In this document: piece by piece, positions 16,301 through 20,737 of the stretch
Layout: each line of letters opens with the position of its first letter
How positions within the stretch are numbered: position 1 is the stretch's first letter
Assembly (NCBI GenBank): GCA_009784995.1
Contig: WQXE01000018.1
Span: forward strand, 1 to 20,923
From: Treponema sp.
GTDB taxonomy: Bacteria > Spirochaetota > Spirochaetia > Treponematales > Breznakiellaceae
Direction: 5' to 3'
DNA: 20,923 bases
Position numbers and translations under genes: made by a program
The notes under the pieces: model-generated
Databases searched by the model: none
What the model was told of the DNA's origin: nothing
What the model saw: only the letters and a program-made list of their open reading frames with translations

Positions 16301-16543
16301 GGAGATGTTAGAGACCTTATCCGCGGCATACAAAACGCAAGAAAAGAGCAGGGCTTATCGGTTACAGATCGCGTCGAACTTTGTTTATATGGCAGTGACT
16401 CTTTAAAAGAAGCATGGGATCGATTTGGAGAAAGCGTCGCGGCGGAAACTTTGGCAGTAAAAACCGAATGGGTCAAAGCTGACGGACAAATCCCGATAGA
16501 AGCAGGAGATGAACCTTGGCAGGTAAAAATATCAAAAGCATAA
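13400..16543 (+). CDS. ileS: isoleucyl-tRNA synthetase, long (eukaryal-type) form
   Basis: 1047 aa class I synthetase. The HIGH motif is HFGH (55-58) in YDGPPFATGLPHFGH, and KMSKS is at about 597-601. An editing (CP1) domain lies between them with TTPWTLPSNLAL and GTGIVHTAPGFGEDD. Several CxxC pairs (CPRC, CWRC, CSEC, CKCG) probably bind zinc. The length and long C-terminal extension (about 800-1047) fit the eukaryal-type IleS found in spirochaetes and mupirocin-resistant bacteria. The GTG at 13400 is the start because only that frame encodes MYKSVDAKVNFPKLEEE; the overlapping ATG at 13398 opens a 9-codon frame. AGGAGAG precedes both. Its last codons overlap the lipoprotein's start. Confidence 0.96.
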   Translation: MYKSVDAKVNFPKLEEEVLEFWEQNRIFEKSLEQRKNVPEFVFYDGPPFATGLPHFGHFVPSTIKDIIPRYQCMKGKKVERRFGWDCHGLPVENLIEKELNLTSKTAIEEYGIANFNEACRASVLRYVKEWQTTITRLGRWVDFNNDYKTMEPDYMETIWWVMKSLWDKGLLYEGHYILPYCPRCATVLSNHELNLGGYKDVHDPAITVKFKVSDNKKELNIPRNTYLLAWTTTPWTLPSNLALTMGADIDYVLIEDTSTNCNYILAHTRIDSYFKEYKIIWQKKGSDIAGLSYEPLLPYFSDTPNAFRVFLGDFVTTQDGTGIVHTAPGFGEDDARVLKGTGIPVICPVDAECKFTSEVTDFAGLFVKDADKGIIEKLKIEDKLLKRDQLLHAYPHCWRCSSPLIYRAVGSWFVSVEKIKQDLLDANNQVYWVPEHIKHGRFGKWLEGARDWAISRSRYWGNPIPIWRCSECAKTICIGSRAELKELSGVYPDDLHKHFVDEIKITCKCGSTMNRIPEVLDCWFESGAMPYAQNHYPFKNKDFFEAHFPSDFISEGLDQTRGWFYTLTVLAAALFKKPAFKNCVVNGLVLATDGKKMSKSLRNYTDPTEVINLFGADALRLFLVHSAVVKADDLRYSDEGVREVMKSIIIPLWNAYSFFITYANIDKVTATEAPENPVNPLDQWILSEVQTLVEKTGSALEAYDLSKAIDPILRFIDLLNNWYIRRSRRRFWRSENDNDKLEAYGTLYEALKTLITIAAPFMPFTTDAIWRNLRLESEKESVHLTDFPIPVEKRRDKALELRMAAVMSAVSIGRSLRSQYNIKMRQPLRKAELVTRNQDEKKSLIEMADIIREELNVKEIIFSDNEEDLVEYEVKANFRALGKELGKDMKAAAACIEALSHAEIQSVIEGASLSIDVPCESGTRALEITIDKLDIRRNEKANLRVLNEGTLTVGLDTEITRELSMEGDVRDLIRGIQNARKEQGLSVTDRVELCLYGSDSLKEAWDRFGESVAAETLAVKTEWVKADGQIPIEAGDEPWQVKISKA

Positions 16544-17499
16544 ATTTTTCGGAAAATTTTCTCGCAGAGACGCAGAGACGCAGAGAACGCAAAGAGAAAT
16601 TAGGAATTATCATTAGAAATCAAAGCATAAACCTCAAATCTTCCTTTGCGCCTTTGCGCCTTTGCGTGATCCTCTTCTTTTTTATCTCATGCCAAACTAT
16701 TCCAAAGGTGCCGGACGCGTTTTTGGAAGACGCGAAATACGTACCCTTAAACAATGGCGCGTCAGTTTATATTTTTGCCGATGTAAAACGCGCGCGTCCA
16801 ATTTTGGACATCATGCCGCTTGAAGAATTAAACGACGATATGGCAAGTCAAATGTTAAATAGAACAGATTATCTTGCAGCCGCGCTTTTTCCAAAAGAAA
16901 GCGGACAGCGTTTCCAGCTTGCCGCGTGGGGAAATTATCCAAGCACAATGGCAGGCATGGCGTTCAATATGGATAAAAACTGGCAAAGCGTACGTACGCA
17001 GGCAAATCAATCATACTGGCATTCAAGCGCGAATAAACTTTCGATAACAATGTCATCAAAGCAGGCTTTTATAGCGTCTTCTTTAACAGACGACCCTTTT
17101 TTTCCTATTGCCGCTTTTCCCGGCAAGGAAATACCCGAAGGATTTAATTCATTCCGTAAAGATTCTCCGCTTTCTTTTTGGATCGAAAACCCTGGTCCCG
17201 TAATCGCGAGAGCGTTAACGCAAATTGGGTTCAGGTTTCCGATACAGCAGTTTTTTATCAACCTATATGAAGTTGATGTAAATTACGAAGCGATGATTAG
17301 GCTTCAGTTTAACAACGCGACTTATGCCCGCGGCACAGCAGCTGTATTAAACCTGGCGGGCAATTTCGCGTCAAATGATCCGATTGCCAAACTATTTCTA
17401 TCCAATCCGCCTGTTCAAAATGGAAACATCATTGATATAAAAACCGCTATTTTAACCGAAGCGGAGCTTGTTCATGTATTGAATATGTTTATGTTTTAG
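16516..17499 (+). CDS. lipoprotein of unknown function with a repeat-encoded N-terminus
   Basis: 327 aa as read from a TTG at 16516, which has AGGAG 7 nt upstream inside the end of ileS. Residues 14-50 come from a dispersed inverted repeat (ETQRRRERKEK ... SFAPLRLC). The hydrophobic segment VILFFFISC ends at a lipobox-like FISC, with C59 the probable lipidated cysteine, giving a mature part of 269 aa. No ATG, GTG or TTG lies closer to the hydrophobic core, so the signal peptide would have an unusually long basic n-region. The mature part is soluble-looking with short amphipathic stretches and no known domain. In T. pallidum, as I recall, the lipoprotein gene TP0453 lies next to ileS (TP0452), so this could be its positional counterpart; that is not shown by sequence. 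The leader may be functional or broken. Confidence 0.75.
   Translation: MAGKNIKSINFSENFLAETQRRRERKEKLGIIIRNQSINLKSSFAPLRLCVILFFFISCQTIPKVPDAFLEDAKYVPLNNGASVYIFADVKRARPILDIMPLEELNDDMASQMLNRTDYLAAALFPKESGQRFQLAAWGNYPSTMAGMAFNMDKNWQSVRTQANQSYWHSSANKLSITMSSKQAFIASSLTDDPFFPIAAFPGKEIPEGFNSFRKDSPLSFWIENPGPVIARALTQIGFRFPIQQFFINLYEVDVNYEAMIRLQFNNATYARGTAAVLNLAGNFASNDPIAKLFLSNPPVQNGNIIDIKTAILTEAELVHVLNMFMF
16561..16669. repeat. dispersed inverted repeat, three CGCAGAGA then three CCTTTGCG units
   Basis: The left arm holds three tandem copies of CGCAGAGA (16563-16586), then ACGCAAAGAG. The right arm holds three tandem copies of CCTTTGCG (16643-16666). The arms pair imperfectly (CGCAGAGA against CGCAAAGG) around about 55 bp of unrelated DNA. 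The whole element is read through in frame by the lipoprotein gene. Related single arms occur near 18898-18925, 19675-19698, 19941-19978 and 20690-20712. Confidence 0.8.
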
Positions 17500-17517
17500 T
17501 TTATAAGGAATACAGTC

Positions 17518-17838
17518 ATGCCTACTTATGAATACGAATGTAAGAGCTGTTCGCATAATTTTGAGGTTTTTCAAGCCATGAGCGATCAGCCGTTAAAAGA
17601 TTGTCCTGAATGCGGCAAAGAAATCCGGCGGCTCATTTTCGGCGGAGCCGGGGTTATTTTTAAAGGTTCCGGTTTTTATGTAAACGACAAAAGCAAAAGC
17701 GGCAATAATGCCGGCGGCAAAAGCAACAATACCGAAAAAACCGATACAAAGACAGAAACAAAAACCGAACAAAGCGCTTCCGCGAGTCCGTGTAAGGAAT
17801 GTCCCAATAAAGGCGTTTCCGCGTCTTGCCCCGCGTAA
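17518..17838 (+). CDS. FmdB-family small zinc-ribbon protein
   Basis: 106 aa. The N-terminal zinc ribbon is MPTYEYECKSC...CPECG, with C8, C11, C29 and C32 as the four ligands. This is the common FmdB-type putative regulatory domain, whose function is unknown in most bacteria. After RRLIFGGAGVIFKGSGFYVND comes a low-complexity K/N/T/E/S linker (about 57-90), then a short extra cysteine cluster CKECPNKGVSASC. AAGGA is about 8 nt before the ATG. It lies 18 bp after the lipoprotein and 28 bp before another zinc-ribbon gene on the same strand. Confidence 0.88.
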   Translation: MPTYEYECKSCSHNFEVFQAMSDQPLKDCPECGKEIRRLIFGGAGVIFKGSGFYVNDKSKSGNNAGGKSNNTEKTDTKTETKTEQSASASPCKECPNKGVSASCPA

Positions 17839-17866
17839 AATATACCGATAATATCTGTATCAGTTT

Positions 17867-18199
17867 ATGAAGAAAAAACCACGTTTTTTTTGCGATCATT
17901 GCGGTTATGAAGTTGGCAGCGAAGTAAAACTCTGTCCGTACTGCGGCCGCCACTTTGCCTCTATACGCTGTCCTTCCTGCACCTATTCAGGTCCTGACAG
18001 AATGTTTCAAAACGGCTGCCCGATGTGCGGTTATTCCGCTCCTCCCGCGCCTAAATCATCAAAATCAAAACAGATTAAACAACCTCGAACAAAAAAATAT
18101 CATCAGCCGGCTCAACCTCTACCGTTCTGGACTTATGCCGCCGCTGTTTTTTTTCTTTTACTTGTGATCATGCTTCTTTCCTGGCTGATAACAGGTTGA
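17867..18199 (+). CDS. double zinc-ribbon protein with C-terminal membrane anchor
   Basis: 110 aa. Two zinc ribbons in a row: C9/C12 with C23/C26, and C35/C38 with C51/C54. Then comes a basic proline/lysine-rich linker (about 55-83) and one hydrophobic segment at about 86-108 ending two residues before the C-terminus. This is a tail-anchored design, with the ribbons probably in the cytosol. No enzyme motif is present; possible roles are a scaffold or nucleic-acid/protein contact. The ATG has no clear ribosome-binding site. It follows the FmdB-like gene, so the two zinc-ribbon genes are probably co-expressed. The next gene converges. Confidence 0.8.
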   Translation: MKKKPRFFCDHCGYEVGSEVKLCPYCGRHFASIRCPSCTYSGPDRMFQNGCPMCGYSAPPAPKSSKSKQIKQPRTKKYHQPAQPLPFWTYAAAVFFLLLVIMLLSWLITG

Positions 18200-18258
18200 T
18201 AAAAATGATTGAAACCGACACTATCACATAAACGTATCATATCAGCTGTTTCAGTTAA

Positions 18259-18699
18259 TTATTGTTTAATCCAAATATCCAAATCTACATCAATAGCTTG
18301 AGTTCTGGCGGCGTTAACAGCAAAAATAAACACTCCTTCATCATCTTTAGATGCGCATGAACAGTTTGATGATGTAACTTTAAATGTCATTGTATAACCA
18401 TTTGGAAAGGTAGCATTGTATGGTGCCGGTACCGCGAATGGCTCCAATTCGATTATTGTAGATTTAATAGTTCCATTATCTTTCGCGTTAGGGTAGCCGG
18501 CGTGAGTAACTGTCATAGTTGTGGATTTTAAAACCGTAGTCCAGGTTATGTTGCCGCTAGTCCATTTCCATGTACCTCTTAATTCACTTGGTACTTTTGT
18601 ATTATTACTGTCGCCGCCGCTATCATCACAAGTTAAAAAAACAAGCCCGATTATTGTAATAAACGCGATTATTCCCAGTAACTTAATTGTGTTCTTCAT
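18259..18699 (-). CDS. small treponemal-type lipoprotein, 146 aa
   Basis: The N-terminus MKNTIKLLGIIAFITIIGLVFLTC is a lipoprotein signal peptide with lipobox FLTC and lipidated C24, followed by an acidic/glycine/serine tether (DDSGGDSN). The mature part begins with VPSELRGTWKWTSG, then alternating polar/hydrophobic stretches (TWTTVLKSTTMTVTH, YTMTFKVTSS) suggesting a small beta-barrel or lipocalin-like fold, and ends in VDLDIWIKQ. A Cys-Ser-Cys pair lies near the C-terminus. The start at 18699 is supported by AAAGGAG 6 nt upstream; the in-frame extension to 18858 runs into repeat DNA and is rejected. Convergent with the zinc-ribbon gene. Such RGTW lipoproteins are frequent in treponemes from memory; function unknown. 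Confidence 0.8.
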   Translation of the reverse strand: MKNTIKLLGIIAFITIIGLVFLTCDDSGGDSNNTKVPSELRGTWKWTSGNITWTTVLKSTTMTVTHAGYPNAKDNGTIKSTIIELEPFAVPAPYNATFPNGYTMTFKVTSSNCSCASKDDEGVFIFAVNAARTQAIDVDLDIWIKQ

Positions 18700-18841
18700 A
18701 ATAAACTCCTTTGTATTCTGAAAAAACCATATAATATATACCAAATTATCAACCGCTTTTAAAATTAAAACATCCGTGTAAAACGCACAGTTTTCAGGAA
18801 AAAAAGTTGAAATCTTGTGCGTTAACACACAAATGAACATG

Positions 18842-18865
18842 AAAAAGGTGCCTGTCACCTTTTTT
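18842..18865. repeat. symmetric hairpin with A- and T-runs, GGTG-CCTGT-CACC
   Basis: AAAAAGGTG (18842-18850), loop CCTGT, CACCTTTTT (18856-18864). The 9-bp perfect stem with A-run and T-run could act as an intrinsic terminator in both directions. Related pieces are at 19863-19883 and 20661-20679, suggesting a repeat family rather than a single terminator. Confidence 0.7.
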
Positions 18866-18874
18866 CGAATTTAC

Positions 18875-18929
18875 TCACGCTCGAACTTTAGTTCGCAGAC
18901 GCCAAGAACGCAGAGGCGCAAAGGGAAAA
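18875..18929. repeat. degenerate dispersed repeat interrupted by a hairpin
   Basis: TCACGC, then the hairpin CGAAC-TTTA-GTTCG (18882-18895, core ACTTTAGT at 18885-18892), then CAGACGCCAAGAACGCAGAG and GCGCAAAGG. The outer sequence is of the CGCAGAGA/CGCAAAGG class seen in the 16561-16669 element. Confidence 0.65.
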
Positions 18930-19030
18930 CGGTAATAGGTATTTATGCGCTACTTTATAAAAATCCGCGTCTTTCCGTGGACTATATTATTAAGTTTTAC
19001 CTTTCCTATAAAATTTTTATGCAATATTAC

Positions 19031-19059
19031 TTGAAATTTTATGTATTTTGAGATAGATT
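19031..19059 (+). promoter_or_regulatory. promoter of the MazF-type toxin-antitoxin pair, leaderless
   Basis: TTGAAA (19031-19036), a 17-bp spacer and TAGATT (19054-19059). A start 7 nt downstream falls on the A of the antitoxin ATG at 19066. No ribosome-binding site precedes that ATG. Confidence 0.5.
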
Positions 19060-19065
19060 AGAATT

Positions 19066-19284
19066 ATGAAACAAATAGTAACTCTTGAAGTAGAAAATAT
19101 CGCGGTTATGCAATTATTAAAAAATCTAGCAGAGGTAAGCCTTGTTAAGTTTGCTTTAAATCAACCGTCAAATGACGATTTAATAATCGCGCAAATAAAT
19201 GAAGTTTGCAAAGAAGTAGATACGTCATTAGATCCGGGTATATATCGAGCTCAAATGGAAACATTACAAGGTGACGACTGGTAA
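19066..19284 (+). CDS. antitoxin of a MazF-type toxin-antitoxin pair (by position)
   Basis: 72 aa, directly before and overlapping a MazF/PemK toxin gene (TAATG, 1 bp shared). The N-terminal half (MKQIVTLEVENIAVMQLLKNLAEVSL) looks like a beta strand and helix. The C-terminal half is acidic and ends in LQGDDW, like antitoxin tails that wrap around MazF and block its RNA site. No clear AbrB or ribbon-helix-helix signature is visible, so DNA binding and autoregulation are presumed from the family only. The gene order antitoxin-toxin and the coupled translation are typical. Confidence 0.75.
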   Translation: MKQIVTLEVENIAVMQLLKNLAEVSLVKFALNQPSNDDLIIAQINEVCKEVDTSLDPGIYRAQMETLQGDDW

Positions 19285-19625
19285 TGATAAAAGGTGAAAT
19301 ATGGTGGGCTAACTTACCCGATGATCCTTATGGTTCTGAGCCGGGAAAACTTCGTCCTGTAATAATAATTCAAAATGATTTATTCAATCGTAGTTCTATA
19401 AATACTGTGATTTGCGCTGTTATCACATCAAATATGAAACTTGCTCAAATGCCTGGAAACATCATATTGGAAAAAGGTGTTTCTGGTTTAGATAAAACGT
19501 CGGTTATAAATTTTTCTCAAATTGCTACAATTGATAGGACAAGATTAACAGAACATATTTCAATGTTACCAAAAAGTTTTATTGATAAAATTAATGAAAG
19601 CATAAGGTATATTTTTGACGCTTAA
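19284..19625 (+). CDS. MazF/PemK-family toxin, mRNA endoribonuclease
   Basis: 113 aa, normal MazF length. It starts with KGEIWWANLPD, then GSEPGKLRPVIIIQNDLFN (the conserved G-x-RP-hhhhQ strand with the catalytic arginine), INTVICAVITSN (the serine/threonine site), and a C-terminal DKTSVINFSQIATIDRTRL. All the family's landmarks are present and the reading frame is intact, so it is probably active. MazF-like toxins cleave single-stranded RNA at short motifs when their antitoxin is lost. Translation is coupled to the antitoxin stop. Downstream lies about 600 bp of repeat DNA. Confidence 0.9.
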   Translation: MIKGEIWWANLPDDPYGSEPGKLRPVIIIQNDLFNRSSINTVICAVITSNMKLAQMPGNIILEKGVSGLDKTSVINFSQIATIDRTRLTEHISMLPKSFIDKINESIRYIFDA

Positions 19626-19670
19626 TAACATGTTTTTTTGATGAAGAAATTAGGTTTAGTGACTGCCAAC

Positions 19671-19785
19671 AATTTCACAGAGACACAGAGCCGCAAAGAA
19701 AAGAATCAAGAATTTTAACACGAAAATCCACGAACCTTTACTTCGATATTTATTCGTGATTTTTCGTGAGCGTTCCGAAGGAACG
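19671..19785. repeat. dispersed repeat with inverted arms, interrupted by a hairpin
   Basis: It begins TTTCACAGAGACACAGAGCCG. Then CACGAAAATCCACGAA (19719-19734) is nearly the inverse of TTCGTGATTTTTCGTG (19753-19768). Directly after it comes the perfect hairpin CGTTCC-GAA-GGAACG (19771-19785). Because TTTTT follows, the hairpin could also terminate transcription from mazF. TTTTTCGTG before and TTTTTGTG after the hairpin resemble a duplicated target. Confidence 0.65.
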
Positions 19786-19867
19786 TTTTTGTGATTATAA
19801 ATTCTTCAAAAAATGCCATGCACTACCACATATAGCGTATCATGACACCTAACGACACTACGAAAAA

Positions 19868-19895
19868 GTGGTACCTGTTACACCTGCGTTACCAC
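19868..19895. repeat. 6-bp inverted repeat GTGGTA / TACCAC
   Basis: GTGGTA (19868-19873) and TACCAC (19890-19895) flank 16 nt that begin with CCTGT. The preceding AAAAA and the CCTGT core make it look like a degenerate relative of the hairpin at 18842-18865. Confidence 0.45.
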
Positions 19896-19940
19896 CCGAA
19901 ACATTACACATGAAACGCAGAAGAATTAATACAAGAAGAG

Positions 19941-20145
19941 TTCACGCAAAGACGCTAAGCCGCAAAGAGCGCAGAGGAAGAAGAATTTAACCACAGAGTA
20001 CTGCAACTAAAGTTGCTTGGAGTTTCACGGAGGAAGAGTAACTTTAGTGTCCGCGGATTATACTTACTAAGTTCATCTTAATCCGTGAAAATCAAGAGGA
20101 GAACCTTCGCTTTACAAGCTCGGTTGAGGTTCCGTGTTTATCAGC
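19941..20145. repeat. composite dispersed repeats with nested hairpins
   Basis: TTCACGCAAAGACGCTAAGC and CGCAAAGAGCGCAGAGG form one arm. AACCACAGAG...TTCACGGAGG follows, interrupted by a 20-nt insert holding GCAAC-TAAA-GTTGC (20003-20016) and flanked by GAGT at 19996-19999 and 20020-20023. Then come CCGCGGATTA...TAATCCGTG with ACTT-ACT-AAGT inside (20062-20072), and CCGTGAAAATC...CCGTGTTTATCAGC interrupted by a hairpin with outer arms GAACCT/AGGTTC (20101-20132) and inner GCTT-TAC-AAGC. Confidence 0.65.
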
Positions 20146-20178
20146 AGATAATTATCATGGTATTAGTCACCACTACAT

Positions 20179-20205
20179 TTGACAAAAAATAATCGGTATT
20201 ATACT
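20179..20205 (+). promoter_or_regulatory. promoter of the second antitoxin gene
   Basis: A perfect -35 TTGACA (20179-20184) is followed by TATACT (20200-20205, spacer 15) or TACTAT (20202-20207, spacer 17). The start would be near 20212-20214, leaving about 30 nt before the ATG at 20244. Confidence 0.6.
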
Positions 20206-20243
20206 ATTTAATTAAGACTTGTTAATTTATGAGGTGTAAAGTT

Positions 20244-20465
20244 ATGAGATCTATCAATGTTCAAATATCAGAAGTTGAATACAATGCTTTCGGATTTTTG
20301 AAAGATAATATTCCATTTTCTGAATTTGCTGATTTAATAGAACGGCAGATGGCTCGGCAAGCACTACGACGTTGTGTTTCGCTTGCTGATAGTCAAGGTC
20401 TTTCGAACATGTCTATAGATGAAATTAATTCTGAAATAAATGCAGTAAGAAATTGTAAAAAATAA
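20244..20465 (+). CDS. antitoxin-like small protein upstream of a PIN-toxin remnant
   Basis: 73 aa. The ATG at 20244 is preferred over the in-frame ATG at 20229 because GAGGTG lies 7 nt upstream of it. The sequence begins MRSINVQISEVEYNAFGFL with a strand-helix pattern, then a helix rich in E/R/Q (FADLIERQMARQALRR) and a C-terminal SIDEINSEINAVRN. This SxDEINxEI ending is typical of small antitoxins paired with PIN-domain (COG1569-like) toxins. The toxin codons begin in the last codons of this gene but are broken. It has its own strong promoter, so it may still be made as an orphan antitoxin. Confidence 0.75.
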   Translation: MRSINVQISEVEYNAFGFLKDNIPFSEFADLIERQMARQALRRCVSLADSQGLSNMSIDEINSEINAVRNCKK

Positions 20466-20675
20466 TCCTCGATACAAATATTATTGTTTCATCTCTTATT
20501 CAAAAGAGTTATCCTCATTATATTTAAAGACAAAGATGACAACAAATTACTGGAATTGGCTGATGAATGTAATGCCGATTTTTTAATTAGCGGTAATCAT
20601 CTTGATTTTGATATAAAACAATATAAAAACACACAGATTTTATCACCTCGTGACTTTTGGGAAAAAAGTGACTGA
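20459..20675 (+). pseudogene. PIN-domain toxin remnant, internally deleted and frameshifted
   Basis: Directly after the antitoxin, frame 20459-20527 reads KIILDTNIIVSSLIQKSYPH and then a stop; ILDTNIIVSSLI is the first strand of a PIN nuclease with its first acidic residue. In another frame, from about 20526, KDKDDNKLLELADECNADFLISGN and then a C-terminal TQILSPRDFWEKSD are the last third of the same family (DxDDNKxLELA, the later acidic site, and the closing strand/helix). About 60-70 residues that should lie between are missing, and the start codon seems lost. The result is a non-functional toxin. The family and its endoribonuclease role are from established PIN-toxin knowledge; the deletion size is an estimate. 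Confidence 0.8.
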
Positions 20676-20679
20676 CACT
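20661..20679. repeat. short hairpin AGTG-ACTGA-CACT after an A-run
   Basis: AAAAAAGTG, loop ACTGA, CACT. It overlaps the end of the PIN-toxin remnant and supplies its stop codon. It resembles the GGTG-CCTGT-CACC hairpin at 18842-18865 but lacks the T-run. Confidence 0.45.
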
Positions 20680-20684
20680 CTCAG

Positions 20685-20717
20685 GGAATTCACTCTCGCC
20701 AAGACGCAAAGGAAGAA
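20685..20717. repeat. dispersed-repeat arm
   Basis: TTCACTCTCGCCAAGACGCAAAGGAAG belongs to the same CGCAAAGG class as the arms near 16643, 18898 and 19941. It lies between the toxin remnant and the last gene. Confidence 0.55.
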
Positions 20718-20737
20718 TTACCCAAGAGACTTCTGAT

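Larger units (their letters stand above)
18720..19030. other. repeat-rich intergenic region
   Basis: No protein gene is supported here. From left to right: the AT-rich upstream region of the minus-strand lipoprotein (18720-18770); a terminator-like hairpin (18842-18865); a degenerate dispersed repeat with an embedded hairpin (18875-18929); and a short repeat-like piece ATCCGCGTCTTTCCGTGG (18963-18980). The promoter of the toxin-antitoxin pair follows. Confidence 0.7.
19626..20178. other. long repeat-filled intergenic region
   Basis: No protein gene is supported over about 550 bp. It holds degenerate dispersed-repeat arms (19671-19768, 19941-19980, 19985-20145), four short hairpins (19771-19785, 20003-20016, 20062-20072, 20101-20132) and a pair GTGGTA...TACCAC (19868-19895). 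It looks like layers of repeats inserted into one another. Confidence 0.7.

Noticed and set aside
18200..18258. Possible intrinsic terminator between the convergent zinc-ribbon and lipoprotein genes
   Set aside because: Only TGAAAC/GTTTCA with a long loop and no proper T-run could be found.
18700..18858. N-terminal extension of the small minus-strand lipoprotein
   Set aside because: It runs into repeat DNA, while the ATG at 18699 has a good ribosome-binding site and starts a classic lipoprotein signal.
18815..19051. 78-aa plus-strand open frame
   Set aside because: It is made of a hairpin and dispersed-repeat sequence, with no start signals.
19626..20228. Possible CRISPR array in the repeat-rich gap
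   Set aside because: The repeats are unequal in length and spacing, partly inverted, and there are no uniform spacers or cas genes.
20484..20675. 63-aa frame as an independent gene
   Set aside because: Its second half is the C-terminus of a PIN toxin and its first half is out-of-frame toxin DNA, so it is part of a pseudogene.
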